64,000 bases of DNA from Metopolophium dirhodum (taxonomy: Eukaryota > Arthropoda > Insecta > Hemiptera > Aphididae), in the NCBI RefSeq assembly GCF_019925205.1, contig NC_083560.1:148076526-148140525 (forward strand), read 5' to 3'. The notes beneath the pieces were generated by a model. That model searched no databases, was not told where the DNA came from, and was given only the letters and a program-made list of their open reading frames with translations. Below, in pieces: positions 29,363 to 40,445 of this stretch. The first letter of the stretch is position 1. Each line of letters opens with the position of its first letter. Both the position numbers and the translations under genes were made by a program.

Positions 29363-29831
29363 TTTGAAAAATAATAAAAACTAAATAACACTATGCCCGT
29401 TATGGAGCAGTTATGGAGCAGTTTCAAAACAATACATTAAAATGTATAATCAGCCTAATAATTTACAACTAGCAATAGAAACTAAATGCAAGAATTAACA
29501 TGGTAACATATTTTCAACAATATGTATTATAATAATGATAATGTGTAAAACAATAAATATGACTATCATAATAGTACTATCAATACTACTGTTTACTATT
29601 TATAGCCAACTATTCTGTGTAAAAACCAGATAAGTCCGGACTTATCTGGTTCTTGCTCATAATATCTATAACCAGACAAGTCCATTTACTCAATAACTCC
29701 GTAAATAATCACTGGACATGTCTCGTTGTTGCATACAATTGTAAAGAAAAAAAATCTGTATATGATAACATCAAAAAGTGACTTTTGAAAAAAAGTGGAC
29801 TTGTCTCGTTATTGCACGGAGCCCTTCAATT

Positions 29832-30240
29832 ACAGTGAAACCAACCTAAATGAAAAAAAAATGTGAATATATAGTAATATTTAGTAATTATAATTTCAGT
29901 TTTATAATAAGGCTTGTGTTCTGTATTTTAAATAATTATTCCATTTTAGTAATAAGGTTTGTTGAGAAAAAAACCATTTAGCATGTACACTGTAAATATT
30001 TGGACAAAACTGACTTTGAGTGTGCAAACTCTTCATAATTTTTACACGGTAAAATTATTGTGTCCAAGGGGGACATCCTCCCTTGAACGGTGTGAAATTA
30101 CCGTGTAAAAAGTGTACAAATTCTTCATAATTTTTACACGGTAAAATTATTGTGTCCAAGGGGGACATCCTCCCTTGAACGGTGTGAAATTACCGTGGTG
30201 ACACAAAAAGTAGACTGTGAACATACAAATGTATACTACT
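29832..30240. repeat. Right terminal region of Polinton B with a duplicated hairpin unit
   Basis: The end AACATACAAATGTATACTACT at 30220-30240 matches the outer part of the A terminal repeat. A 92-bp unit is repeated nearly exactly (about 30031-30122 and 30123-30200), each with ACACGGTAAAATTATTGTG, CCAAGGGGGACATCCTCCCTTG and AATTACCGTG; the arms are complementary. 29832-30020 is AT-rich noncoding. Confidence 0.8.
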
Positions 30241-30241
30241 T

Positions 30242-30451
30242 ACAGATCCATTAACGTATCAACTAAAAGACAGTTTAAATAATTTAATTCTAGGAAATTT
30301 TTATGTACAAGAATTAAAAAAAACATTTTTTCCCGATACCTTTCTCATTGAACGTGTAATAAAAAAACATAAAAACAAATTATATGTTAAATGGTTAGGT
30401 TTTGACAATAGCCATAATTCGTGGGTAAATGTAAACGACACTTTAAAATAG
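30242..30451 (+). pseudogene. INT: C-terminal fragment of Polinton C integrase (chromodomain), cut by Polinton B
   Basis: About 69 codons aligned with the last 69 residues of the A integrase: T-Y-Q-L-K-D, I-L-G-N/S-F-Y, then the chromodomain words FLIERV, YVKWLGFD and NSW, ending at a TAG. The frame is open from the B junction. The catalytic core is absent here and must be about 30 kb or more upstream. Confidence 0.85.
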
Positions 30452-30616
30452 CTAATAAGTGGATTTGTAATTAAACGAAATATATCAATCAATCAATACC
30501 TATTGTTCAGATTTTATAAACCATCTCATCATTACAATGTACGGTATTGATCCAATTTTTATGATTGATTAATTTATTTTATTTTTAATAACTGTATACT
30601 AAATGCTGTATATACT

Positions 30617-30838
30617 TCATAATTGTATTAAATCTGATAGACGTTTAACCACTAAGCCTCTAGCAATTTTCCAATCCTTATACAACTTTACATTACAGTT
30701 ATCACGTTTTAAAATACAGCAACCTCTATCTAAATCAAAATACAGTTGCCTAAGATTTTCAATATCGATTTCCATCAGATTTGGTATTTTAGGTTTGGAT
30801 CGAATATTTGGTTTTACATAAAGTAATGGTTTGTGCAT
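30617..30838 (-). CDS. Small protein between integrase and polymerase genes of Polinton C
   Basis: 73 aa. The ATG at 30836-30838 is preceded directly by the acceptor TTTTTTTCAG|A, as for other leftward genes. No match in Polinton A at this position. Charged, with C-C-I-L-K-R and W-K-I-A-R words; no recognised domain. The acceptor-adjacent start raises it above chance, but the length is small. Noncoding 30839-31052 is AT-rich. Confidence 0.45.
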   Translation of the reverse strand: MHKPLLYVKPNIRSKPKIPNLMEIDIENLRQLYFDLDRGCCILKRDNCNVKLYKDWKIARGLVVKRLSDLIQL

Positions 30839-31052
30839 TCTGAAAAAAAATATAATGTTATACAGCTTATGTCGTATAGTTAGTTGTTTAAATAGGAATT
30901 TTGAAATGATAATAAAAATTAATTAATGTTTTGTTGTATTATTTGTATGTTTTTTTTATTTGATCTATATTTAATTTACTTAGTATTAATTTTTACATTT
31001 TTTTTTACATATTATTCACTTTTATTCGATTAAAAATAAAATACAATATGTA

Positions 31053-34000
31053 CTATTTTTTTAAAAGATAGTGGCCATATGCAATAGTATTAATACCATC
31101 ATGCATAATAATTCTTTTATCATCATTAGTACTAAGAGCAATTTTCTTTACAGATTTAGAATAAACAAAATGGTTTTTTGACTGTATAAAATTCATAGTT
31201 TTACATATTTTTTGATCAGATAAATTATTGGTATAAGCATTTAATATTTCCAAATATTCGTTGAATTTCATTTGTTTATCAATTACATACTTTTTTACAC
31301 CTTTGGCTTTTTTTACTTCTTCGTTATTTATTTTATATGCATAAAGTTTAGGACGTAAAGCAATGAATTCTAATAATATTTCAGACTTCATTTCATCTTT
31401 AAATTTCCCTGGTTGATTTTTTCTAAGATCACTATAACAATAGTGATTTTTAGGATAGTTTGAAGTATCAAAGTAAAAAAACAATTTATGTTTTATGTCA
31501 TCGAAAAAGTTTAAAGTTCTAATTTCATAAACTAGTGAATCAGTATCTGAATATACAATATCAATTTTATTTCCATACACGTTTTTCATTATATTATAAT
31601 GAAAATGATACATTATCGTTTTTGAAATATCTAATATTGCAAATCCAACATAAATAGGTTTATCAAACTTAATTTTTTCTTTATTCATATGAATTGCCAT
31701 TAATTTTTTTGAGTAAATTGTTCTATCTTTAAATGTTACTTTACACATTAAACGATGAGCTTTTTTCTCGTTAGAAACTAGTGTCATTAACATCCGTTTT
31801 CTAACATTTTCCATACATTTTCCAAACACACTGTTAACCAATAACTTCCAAAATTGACGTTCAAACTCATTTCGTGACTTTACCCTCATATTTGTACATA
31901 ACTCAATATATGGTGCCATCCATTTTGATTGCGAAAAACGAAGAATCCTATGAACTTTTTTTACTTTTAATCCATTGGCAATGGCTTGTTTTAAATTTCT
32001 ATAATGAACTACATAATTAAATTTTGATTCTAAAGTTGTTAAAAGTTTTTTTACTTTAGAATTTGGTGGACATTTATTTTCTGGTAAAAATGGAAAATCG
32101 TTATGATTTTTATGTAATTGTTTAGGGTAAATAACATCTACTTCTAAAATATAACCATATTCAGCATCATCTTCAATTTGTGTTATATCTATAGATAAAT
32201 CGTCAAACCATTCAAAATTTTTATAAGGTAAAGCGGATAGCATAGACTTTCCATATAGATTTACACAGTCCAGGTAAGCTAACCACGTTACAGGCTTATT
32301 CGAATCATAATTAATATTTTAGATATTAGGAATGTTTGCTTTTACATGTCTTTTAACCGAATGACAAATGCCACCGCGTAATCCATTCTCCAGAAATAAT
32401 TGGAAATCGTATTGTTTAAGTCGTTCTAGTCGGACATTAGTATGTTTCAACATGCAATCAAATGCAAATCCTGGGGCGGTCATGTAATGTGAAGCATCTA
32501 ATTTAAGTGTTTGCAAACAAAGATCTCTAAAATTTTCAAAAACGTCAGCAAGTAAACATACATCAGTGGCTAAATATAAATCACTATATTCTCCTAATGT
32601 TTTTAAATTAAATCTTTTCCAAATCTTATGAGCATGGGTATAATCTTCGTCACTAATTTCTTCGTCTCTTAACGAATTATAAAAGGATATTTTTGGTGGC
32701 AAACATGTTTCATTTAATTTACTAGGATGATCAATATATTCATAAGGAAACACACCTTTACGTGTAACTAAATTTAAAGTCGACAGAGAAAATATTTTTA
32801 AGGTTTCCCTAAATCTAGTTTTATCATCAGATAAATTATCGGCTAATGAACTAAGAGACTCTGACATAAAACGAAATGTATCAATAAATTTTATACTAAA
32901 TTTATCTTGAATTGATTTATTAAACGATATATATTTTTCTGATGAATTAGGTATTACATGAATATCATTTTCATTACAACCAAGTTCACAAACAATGAAA
33001 TGACTGCCATAGGCTAAGTTATGAAAGTATATCGGTAGAAACGAAACGTTACACAATTCAAAGTTACAATTTAAACAAACAACTGATCTAAAACGTCCTG
33101 TAAAATGATTATGATCTCTTAATTTAATTAATTTATTTTTTTTAAATGATTTGGAACAGCATTCACATATTTTTGCATTTTGAAATTTAAGCTCTCCGTT
33201 ATTAGTTAATTTATTCATAGGTATATTTACTTGATAAAGATTATAAACCTTTGTACCTATATCTATCATGGTCTTTAAGAAATGTTTTGCAGCATTTTGA
33301 TTTCTGTAAACATGAAGTTTCGTAGGAATTTTATATTTTTTTATTAAATATTTAGGTATAATATTATAATCTATTTTCACGTAATATGCATAACTCATTG
33401 GTTTATGTTTATGTGTTATCAGTGTTTTAATTTTACAATTTTGTTTGGTGAATTTAGGTTTTAAATAACATTCAAAGTCAGAATAAATTACTATTGGTAT
33501 TCGTTGCGTTCTTTTAAAATTTTTAAAATAAATAAAATCATCATCATCGTCTTCAAACATTACAGGTCTTCCTAGTTTGTGCTTTCCACAATTTTTTTTA
33601 TGTTTTTTTAATCCATTAACACCCCACAATTTATATTTACAAGGAGTATTACTAAAAACTGTAAAACATCTTTTACATATAATTAATTTAGATTTATGTT
33701 TTGTCTTTTGTCTACGAATAAGTCTGTCGAAATTATTAATAAAACAATAATGCGATGTTTCACCACGATTAATCAAAAGCAGATCGAAATGATTTTTACT
33801 TTCTACATTATTCATATATAATGGGAAAACAACATTTGTATCATCTAAACAAAAAACATTAACTGACACATAATTTAAACGTTCAAATATTTTAATTTGT
33901 TTGACTGGTGTCGGATAATCGATACAGTGAAAATTTAAATCACTTTTCTTTTCAAGCATTTTAAAATATTGTTTGTTAAATTGACTTTTATTTGAATGAT

Positions 34001-34547
34001 TATTAAACTTAGATAAAATTGCATATTTAAAACATTTTTCATCATTGTTTTTTACATTTATAACAGCTTTCTTATTACGTATTGAGTCAGGTAAAATTAA
34101 ATAACTAGATCCATTTAACGGGTTTACAATATTAATTCTTAACTGTAAGACATCAATTGAGTCTAAACTCCAACCACTCCCTCTAGTGACAAAGTCAGAT
34201 TCTTCCTTAATAAGTTTATTAAACATTTTTTTTAATAAATTTTCGAAATTTGAATTTGTAAACGCTAACATATTTTTGGTTTTAAATGAAATATCTCGGC
34301 GTTCCTGTACATGCACGTAAACACAATCAAGATACAAGTTAAATTTAATACTTGATTGCTGCGTCATTTTTTTTAATTTACAAATTATCATATCAAAACC
34401 GTAGTCAAAAAATTTGATAAAGTCTATAAAATTATAATCATTTTTTAAGACATAAGTTTTTGAACATTTTTTAAAACGATCTAACTGAATGAGTCCGCTT
34501 CCAATTATGTTCATGCGTGTTTTTTTTGTTACTAAATTTCGCTGCAT
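31053..34547 (-). pseudogene. POLB: Protein-primed family B DNA polymerase of Polinton C, one nonsense codon
   Basis: 1164 codons counted through the stop, near full length for Polinton polymerases. Motifs as in A: YSDFECYL (exonuclease I), YFHNLAYGSHFI (where A has YDSHF), YLDCVNLYGKSM, and YSDTDSLVY (motif C). A DHNHFTGRFRS...CLNCN insert is also present. An in-frame TAA at 32319-32321 interrupts the gene just before the motif A region; both sides are in the same frame. The Asp-to-Gly difference in the exonuclease II word may be a second lesion. The start follows the acceptor TTAATTACAG. The C-terminal end shows what Ginger separates in A. Confidence 0.9.
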
Positions 34548-35145
34548 TTTACTGTAATTAAATAAGAAAAAATTACATATTAATATTTAAATTAAACGAG
34601 TTTAAAAAAAATGAGTACACTGCATTTATTTTATTTATACCTAATTAATCAGACCAGTTTACCTGATAATAAAATAACCATGCAATATTACACCACATCA
34701 TAATATTAAACTGATTATAAACTGCAAACAGACATTTTTTCATTATATATATATGTGTAAAAGTTATTTAAAATTATAAATTATCATAGGTAATCTGGTC
34801 AAAGGTAATTTATGTTTAATTAAATGTGGAAAGCCTAAAACAAAATGAGTACACTACATTTATTTTATTTATACCTATAATTATCTGACAATAATACATA
34901 AACCGATGATCACTTACACACTCATACAACCTTATTAGATTGTATATGAGCAGTCGGTATGCATTGATTATAGACAGTGTTAAATCTCAACATCATTTAC
35001 TAGACTTGATGCGTCGTCGCTTCACAACATTACAAAACCGCTACAAGACTACATAACAAGTAATATATTTTGATCTGGTACAAGTCTTAAAAACTAGTAT
35101 ATTAAAAATCTTAACTCGTAAATTTTTATTAAAGGTAAAAATACA
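34548..35145. other. Hub region of Polinton C without recognised small genes
   Basis: No open frame homologous to the A or B small genes. A 35-bp string (AAAATGAGTACACTRCATTT and following ATTTATACCT) occurs twice, near 34608 and 34845. A minus-strand GTGTAAGTGATC (about 34910-34920) could be a leader donor, but no clear TATA/initiator pair matching A and B was found. Confidence 0.4.
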
Positions 35146-35219
35146 ATGTCTTCATATACCAATGTTACTGACGAAAGCTCATCAAATGAAGATGTAAGTA
35201 TTCCCATTTGATTGTGTTT

Positions 35220-35259
<40 letters not shown>

Positions 35260-35454
35260 ATTTATTATAATAGATACAAAACATAATTTTATATTTATAT
35301 TATTGATATTTTATTAAATAATAGCAGGAAAGTTCATATTCAGTAAAACCTGTTAAACCAAAAATCAGTAAAAGAAAAAATGTTGGCGAGTCAAAAACTG
35401 GTAGTAAAAAGACCAAGATCGGAAAGGTAATAATTAATATTATTTCTAAAATAT

Positions 35455-35509
<55 letters not shown>

Positions 35510-36009
35510 ACACGCACGCACACACACACACACACACACACATTTTTAATATCAATTGAAATGTTACTTTATTTCATATATCAGCAATCGGAATCATACA
35601 AGGATATTTTTATGGATTTGATATCAAAAGGGAAAGTTGAAAATGATGTATTGAACACATTAACAATGAAGGAAGGAAATAATTCATACACTTTTAAATG
35701 TCCTGTTGCACCACACTGTGAAGACTACTATGTTATTCAGCATTACAAAATTAGTACAATTCAAGATATTCCGTCAGATGAAAGGTTAGTAAAAAACTAT
35801 GGACTATAACATGTTTAAAATAAAAAATATAAAAAGTGAATTTTTATACTAGATGGAAACATGCGGAAGCTAGTATTAAAATTCATACATCTACTAGAGA
35901 TACAAAAGATTCGAACATTTCAAACAAAATCAATGACGTTGTTCGTGAAATATTGTACCGGTTTTCAGCAGATCCTAAGAAAAAAATTATTAAAAATACT
36001 AAAAAATAA
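35146..36009 (+). CDS. Four-exon accessory gene, Polinton C copy
   Basis: Exons 35146-35193, 35325-35426 (or from 35328), 35585-35784 and 35853-36009. Phases 0, 0 and 2 are as in A and B. Exon 2 is lysine-rich (KPKISKRKNV). Exon 3 has the S-Y-K-D opening and V-I-Q-H-Y-K; exon 4 opens W-K-H-A-E-A and ends with D-P-K-K-K-I-I-K-N. The domain is divergent: FRQG(D/E)G is missing and a CPVAPHCEDYY segment is present instead. Introns 1 and 2 carry (GT)n and (CA)n arrays flanking exon 2. No break seen. Function unknown. Confidence 0.7.
35216..35541. repeat. (GT)n in intron 1 and (CA)n in intron 2 of the C accessory gene
   Basis: About 40 bp of TG repeats at 35216-35257 and about 80 bp of CA repeats at 35459-35541 face each other across the ~100-nt exon 2. 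In the transcript (UG)n and (CA)n are complementary. Confidence 0.9.
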
Positions 36010-36497
36010 ATTAACAACAATTTAAATGTATATACTAAATTATCAATATTGCAAATTATAAACATTTATAATTTAATGATTGTATAATAAAAATAGTAAC
36101 ATTATAATAAAATAATTAATCTTGTTTCTATTTTTACAATAATATTGGTAATTTTTATTTAGTATTAATGTAATATTATTAATAGTATAAAGTTTAAAGA
36201 GTAAAAAAAAAAAAAAAAATAATGTTAGAAAAGTATAATGTTATGATTATGTGCAATACTTACAGAAATAAATCATAGCACTAAAAACACAAAGGTTGTC
36301 AATATAAAAATTAATAAGTCATATAATATAATATTGTTATAAATTTATAATATAACAATAGTCAGCAGCTGTATGATCGCAACTCGTAAACAACCTGCTG
36401 CTGCAGCTGATGATAAAGCAGTCGTAGATCGCAACGTTATATTTTAATATCATTTAATATTATATCTGATAGTGAATTATTGTGGAATTGAAGCATA
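36010..36497. other. AT-rich sequence without recognised features
   Basis: No gene, no Polinton-type terminal repeat. A small GC-richer patch near 36365-36440 (CAGCAGCTG, CTGCTGCTGCAG) has dyads but no assignable role. Confidence 0.4.
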
Positions 36498-39400
36498 GGC
36501 GTGCGTACAGGGTGTGCCAGGTGTGCCGTGGCACACCCCGTGGCCCGTGGCTTTTTGTACAACTTTTATTCATTCAGGGACTTCGTTTAAATTTTAAGCT
36601 ACAAATAGTAAAAATTAGAGAAAATAAATTAAGCGCTGTAGCAAAAATGATAATACAGACAATATGAACGCTATCGCTATGAACAACTTTAAATAACCAA
36701 TAAATCAAACCATTATCTAACCAGTGATATCATTATGCCGTATCAACTAAATTTACCACCAAGGCGTGTATTGTATATTTGTATCACACATCGATGGTAT
36801 CACATTGATAATAGATAAATTTTTTACGATAAAATGTCGATTGTCATTTGTCGATATTATCTATACACGTGCTCCCGTATTTTGTTTTTGTAATAAATAA
36901 AAATAATAGTTGAGTACTAGACTCAGGAGATAGACATTATGTCAGGAGTAAAAAGGAAAGAGATGGGGGGTGCTGAGAAACTCAGAATTAAGATAAATAG
37001 GAAAAAAGAGACTGAACAACTTCGTGGTTCTCTGGATAATTTTATTGTGAAAAAACAACGCACAACTGAAATCATTTCTTCAACAGCTTCATCAGAAAAA
37101 GCAGAAAATAGTTTAAATAACACTACTAGCAGTAAAATTAGCATTAAGTATTAATTTTTTTCAATAGTTCCTTGGTGTCTAATCTAAATATTTTTACATT
37201 TACATCTATAGATTTTGACACCTCTGATGACAATAAGAAAGACAATGACACATTTTGTAATGACCAAACAAATATACTTGTACCTCTAGACAATAGTAAT
37301 GATAATGATATTAAGTATTACAATGTTAATAATGATGTTGATTTAAATTTATTAACAAAAGGTAAATTATTATATATAAATAATATTAATATTTTAGTTA
37401 TAGAATATTTAAATATTATTTTTTGTTATAAATGTATGCATTCCATCAATGTGTAATTCAATGTGGTAGTAAAACATGTAATTAATTAATTACATTTTTA
37501 TTTAACATGTCTTAAGTTATTGTAAATGTGTAATATTTTGATAAGTGAAAAATGAAATTAATAATGCATGCCAGTGTTAACTAATACAATTTGTTTTTTT
37601 ATATTTTGATAAGTGAAAAATGAAATTAATAATGCATGTCAGTGTTAACTAATAAAATTTATAAAATTTGTTTTTTTATAATATGAATAACTCTAATACT
37701 ATACTCTATACTATTATAATATATCTGTGTATGTTAGTAACTAATTATTATGGTGTATTTAAATGTAAATATAATATATGTTTCAGATTACAAATGTCTC
37801 TAGAAAATGTTTTTTCATTTATCTGTGATTTCAATGTTCATTGGTTTGTCAGATTTTTTTTTTCATTTGCATTCGTTATGCTATAAATATGCTTATGACT
37901 TTACTGCGCTTTATTAGATTGCTTTGATTATAACATTTTAAATAATAATATATTTATTTATTTGATGCTTTATATTTGTGAAGTTACTGAAATAATTTGC
38001 AGTTTAGACATAGTAAAACTGAAAAAATGTTTTTTTTTTTTTATGATATTTTTGACTCAGATCCAGATGACCCAAGTAACAAATTACCAACTAATGCTTT
38101 AGAACTAAGAAATAGAATACAAAATGGCCCATTTCAGCCAATTTTGAAACTCTATCCAAGAATTAAACAAAGTGGTCGGTATCGTTGTTTTCAATCGAAT
38201 TGGTTTAAGAATTATCCCTGGCTGGAGTATAGTGAAGTACTTGATAAATGTTTCTGTTTTCCATGCAGAGTTTTCTCTGGTAATCAATTAAATGCAGGTC
38301 AGATTGATAAAACATTTTCAAAAACTGGATTTACTAACTGGTACAAAGGTATAGAGTCTTTTAGAAAGCATCAGCTATCAAAATCTCATGTGAATAGTGT
38401 TAACTCAATGAACAATTATCTTAATGAAGCTGTGTTACCAATTGATCAATTATTGGATGAAACAAGAAAAGTTATCCTTGCAAAAAAAGAAACTGAACGT
38501 ATTCAAAACAGAAAATTGATGGAAAGAATAATAGATATAATAATTTGTCTAGCAAAATGTGGAAAGTCATTTCGTGGGCATAACGAATCATTGAAAAGTA
38601 ACCAAAGGGGACTTTTTTTAGAAATTATCCAGCTTCTTTCCAGATACGATCCAATATTAAGAAATCATTTTGACAATGGACCAAAAAATGCCCAGTATAC
38701 TAGTAATCATATACAGAATGATTTAATTACTTCCATACATAATGTATTAAAACAGTCTATTAAAACCAAAATTCATCAAAAATGGATTTCAATTATGGCA
38801 GATGAGACCAGTGATGTGGGGCATCACGAGCAACTTGCCGTGTTAGTTAGATATTTTGATACTACTAAGAATAGACCCATTGAAACATTTTTAAGTTTAA
38901 AGCGTTTAAAATCTTTAAATGCTGTAGATATTTTCAATACACTTTCAGATGTTGTTACTAATTATAATACATCCTGGTCATCTGTATTAGCAGTCTGCTT
39001 TGATGGAGCTTCAACAATGTCAGGAAAAATATCAGGTGTACAAGCAAGATGTAAGGCAGAAAATAATAAAATTATATATGTACATTGTTATGCACATTGT
39101 TTGAATTTGGCATTAATAGATTCCATTTCAAAGAAAACAGAAAAAAAAATAAAGCATAGAATAGTATTTGATTTTCTTGGAACAGTACAATTCCTATACA
39201 ATTTTATTGAAGGAAGCCCGATCAGACATGCTACACTTGAAAAAATATCAAAAGAATCTTGTATCAAACTAAAAACTCTGAAGTCGCTGTCAAATACTAG
39301 GTGGGCATGCAGAGCGGAAGCAGTATCAGCAGTTCAAGAAAATTTTAGTATGTTGGTACCAGCAATTGATGAGATATGTGAAAATACTCAAGTACCCGAT

Positions 39401-40279
39401 GTCAGGGCAAAAGGATTAGGATTAAAATATCAATTAAAATCATTTAACTTTGTTTTTGCAATGAATTTAATGGAACCAATTTTTCGAGCAGTATTAAAGG
39501 TTAGTGCTTCACTCCAAGCTCCTGTTCTAGATTTATTAGCTGCTGTTGAAATTGTAAAAGGACTGAAAAAGTTTTTGAGTAAAATGAGACATGATCAACA
39601 AGAGTATGATAACATTTACCAAACCACCATTGATATTTGCAATAAAAACAAAATTGATATTCCAGAAGTATTAAAAAGAAAAGTTGCTAGAAAAATTGAT
39701 GACAATGGAGAATCACAATTTTTTTCAGAAACTAAATATGATGAAATTAGGATTAATGTATTTTATCCTATTCTAGATGATTTACTAGGAGAAATTGATA
39801 ATAGATTTTTAGATAGTACTCTAGAAGTAATTACTTCGGTTGGTAATTTAATTAAATTACAACCGACTATTGAAGATTATTCAGTTATAAAAACATTTTT
39901 CAACATTTTAAATAAAGATTTGGACTCTGAAGTCAAAATACTTGCATCAATAAAAGATATTCCAATTGGTACATGTACTCACACTATTTATAAATGGTTG
40001 GATTGGTTAATGGCTTCAAATAGGAAAAATATTTTTACCAATTTCTACGAAGCCATTACCAAGTTCGTTGTTATACCAGTCACAAGTTGTGGTTGTGAAC
40101 GGGCCTTCTCCAAATTATCTATTGTTAAATCGAAACTACGTTCAACAATGTCACAAGAACGTTTAGAATCACTTTTATTTTTATTCGTTGAGCAAGAAAT
40201 GACAAAATCAGTAGATTTCAATACCGTAATTGAAGAGTTTAAAGTTTTAAGTCCTGTAGAAAGAAGATTACCATTATAA
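36498..40279 (+). mobile_element. hAT element 1 (ZMYM1/DUF4371 type); boundaries uncertain
   Basis: The left boundary is set by the GC-rich string TAGGCGTGCGTACAGGGTGT with the dyad GGTGTGCC...GGCACACC, typical in style of hAT ends. A matching right end was not found within the window. The transposase gene fills most of it. A 69-bp tandem duplication (about 37533-37670) lies in its intron region. A different GC-rich hAT-type end lies at 42268-42313. Confidence 0.45.
36939..40279 (+). CDS. hAT transposase, multi-exon
   Basis: Likely exons: 36939-37148 (lysine-rich start M-S-G-V-K-R-K and a GSLDNFIVKK word), 37212-37362 and 38003-40279. The last carries a TTF-type zinc finger (R-C-F-Q-S-N-W-F ... 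W-L-E-Y-S ... C-F-C-F-P-C-R-V-F), a DUF4371-like core (FRGHNES, MADETSDV as first acidic site, CFDGASTMSGK, HCYAHCLNLAL, NTRWACRAEA) and the C-terminal hAT dimerisation block (PVTSCGCERAFSKL). The long exon is open over about 755 codons, so this element may have been active fairly recently. Exon joins are my inference from GT-AG sites. Confidence 0.75.
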
Positions 40280-40445
40280 TATTTTTATTTTTATTTTTTA
40301 TGTTCTAACGTAGGTTACTATCCATTAGGTATATACTATATAGGTATATACTTTATTGTAAAAATATATCAACATTTTGTGAAGCACAACATTTAATCAA
40401 TATACATTTTTATGAATTGATATTTTGCATTAAATTTATCCTTTT

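Larger units (their letters stand above)
25734..29827 (-). mobile_element. DUF7869-type DNA transposon inserted in Polinton B
   Basis: 4.1 kb with inverted ends starting GAAGGGCTCCGTGCAA (about 38 bp), flanked by AATT at 25730-25733 and 29828-29831. AATT is a palindrome, so the exact end is ambiguous. Extra subterminal words GGACTTACCTGGTTTTTGCTC-like occur at about 25943 and 26148 and GGACTTATCTGGTTCTTGCTC-like at about 29637; GGACATGTCTCGTTGTTGCA sits at about 29713. Noncoding 25772-27149 is AT-rich and holds a ~250-bp tandem duplication (about 26370-26620 and 26621-26870). Two minus-strand frames encode the probable transposase. Confidence 0.8.
1..30240 (+). mobile_element. Polinton/Maverick B (left end outside window), interrupted by Polinton A and a DUF7869 transposon
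   Basis: Visible B sequence comprises small minus-strand genes (1-708), a divergent promoter region (1.5-2.27 kb) and accessory-gene exon 1 (2271-2309). After Polinton A it continues with the rest of that gene, the PC4-like and BIR genes (23.3-25.55 kb) and the right terminal repeat ending ACTACT at 30240. Gene order and orientation equal those in A. Two insertions break it: A at 2630-23130 and a DUF7869 element at 25734-29827. Its right end abuts an integrase gene belonging to Polinton C, so B is itself an insertion. The left end, and therefore its target duplication (predicted TACAGA), lies outside the window. Confidence 0.85.
30241..36009 (+). mobile_element. Right part of Polinton C (host of the B insertion)
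   Basis: Consists of the 3' end of an integrase gene, a small minus-strand gene, a full-length but nonsense-mutated polymerase gene, and a four-exon accessory gene. This is the same gene order as in A. The junction at 30240/30241 places B inside the integrase reading frame. The left part of C must lie beyond the left edge. No terminal repeat was found after 36009, so the right end is lost, diverged or not recognised. Confidence 0.75.

Noticed and set aside
35300..35539. Cys/Val repeat frame on the minus strand
   Set aside because: Read-through of the (CA)n microsatellite.
36482..36667. 61-codon frame starting in the GC-rich hAT-like end
   Set aside because: Covers a terminal dyad; codon content is incidental.
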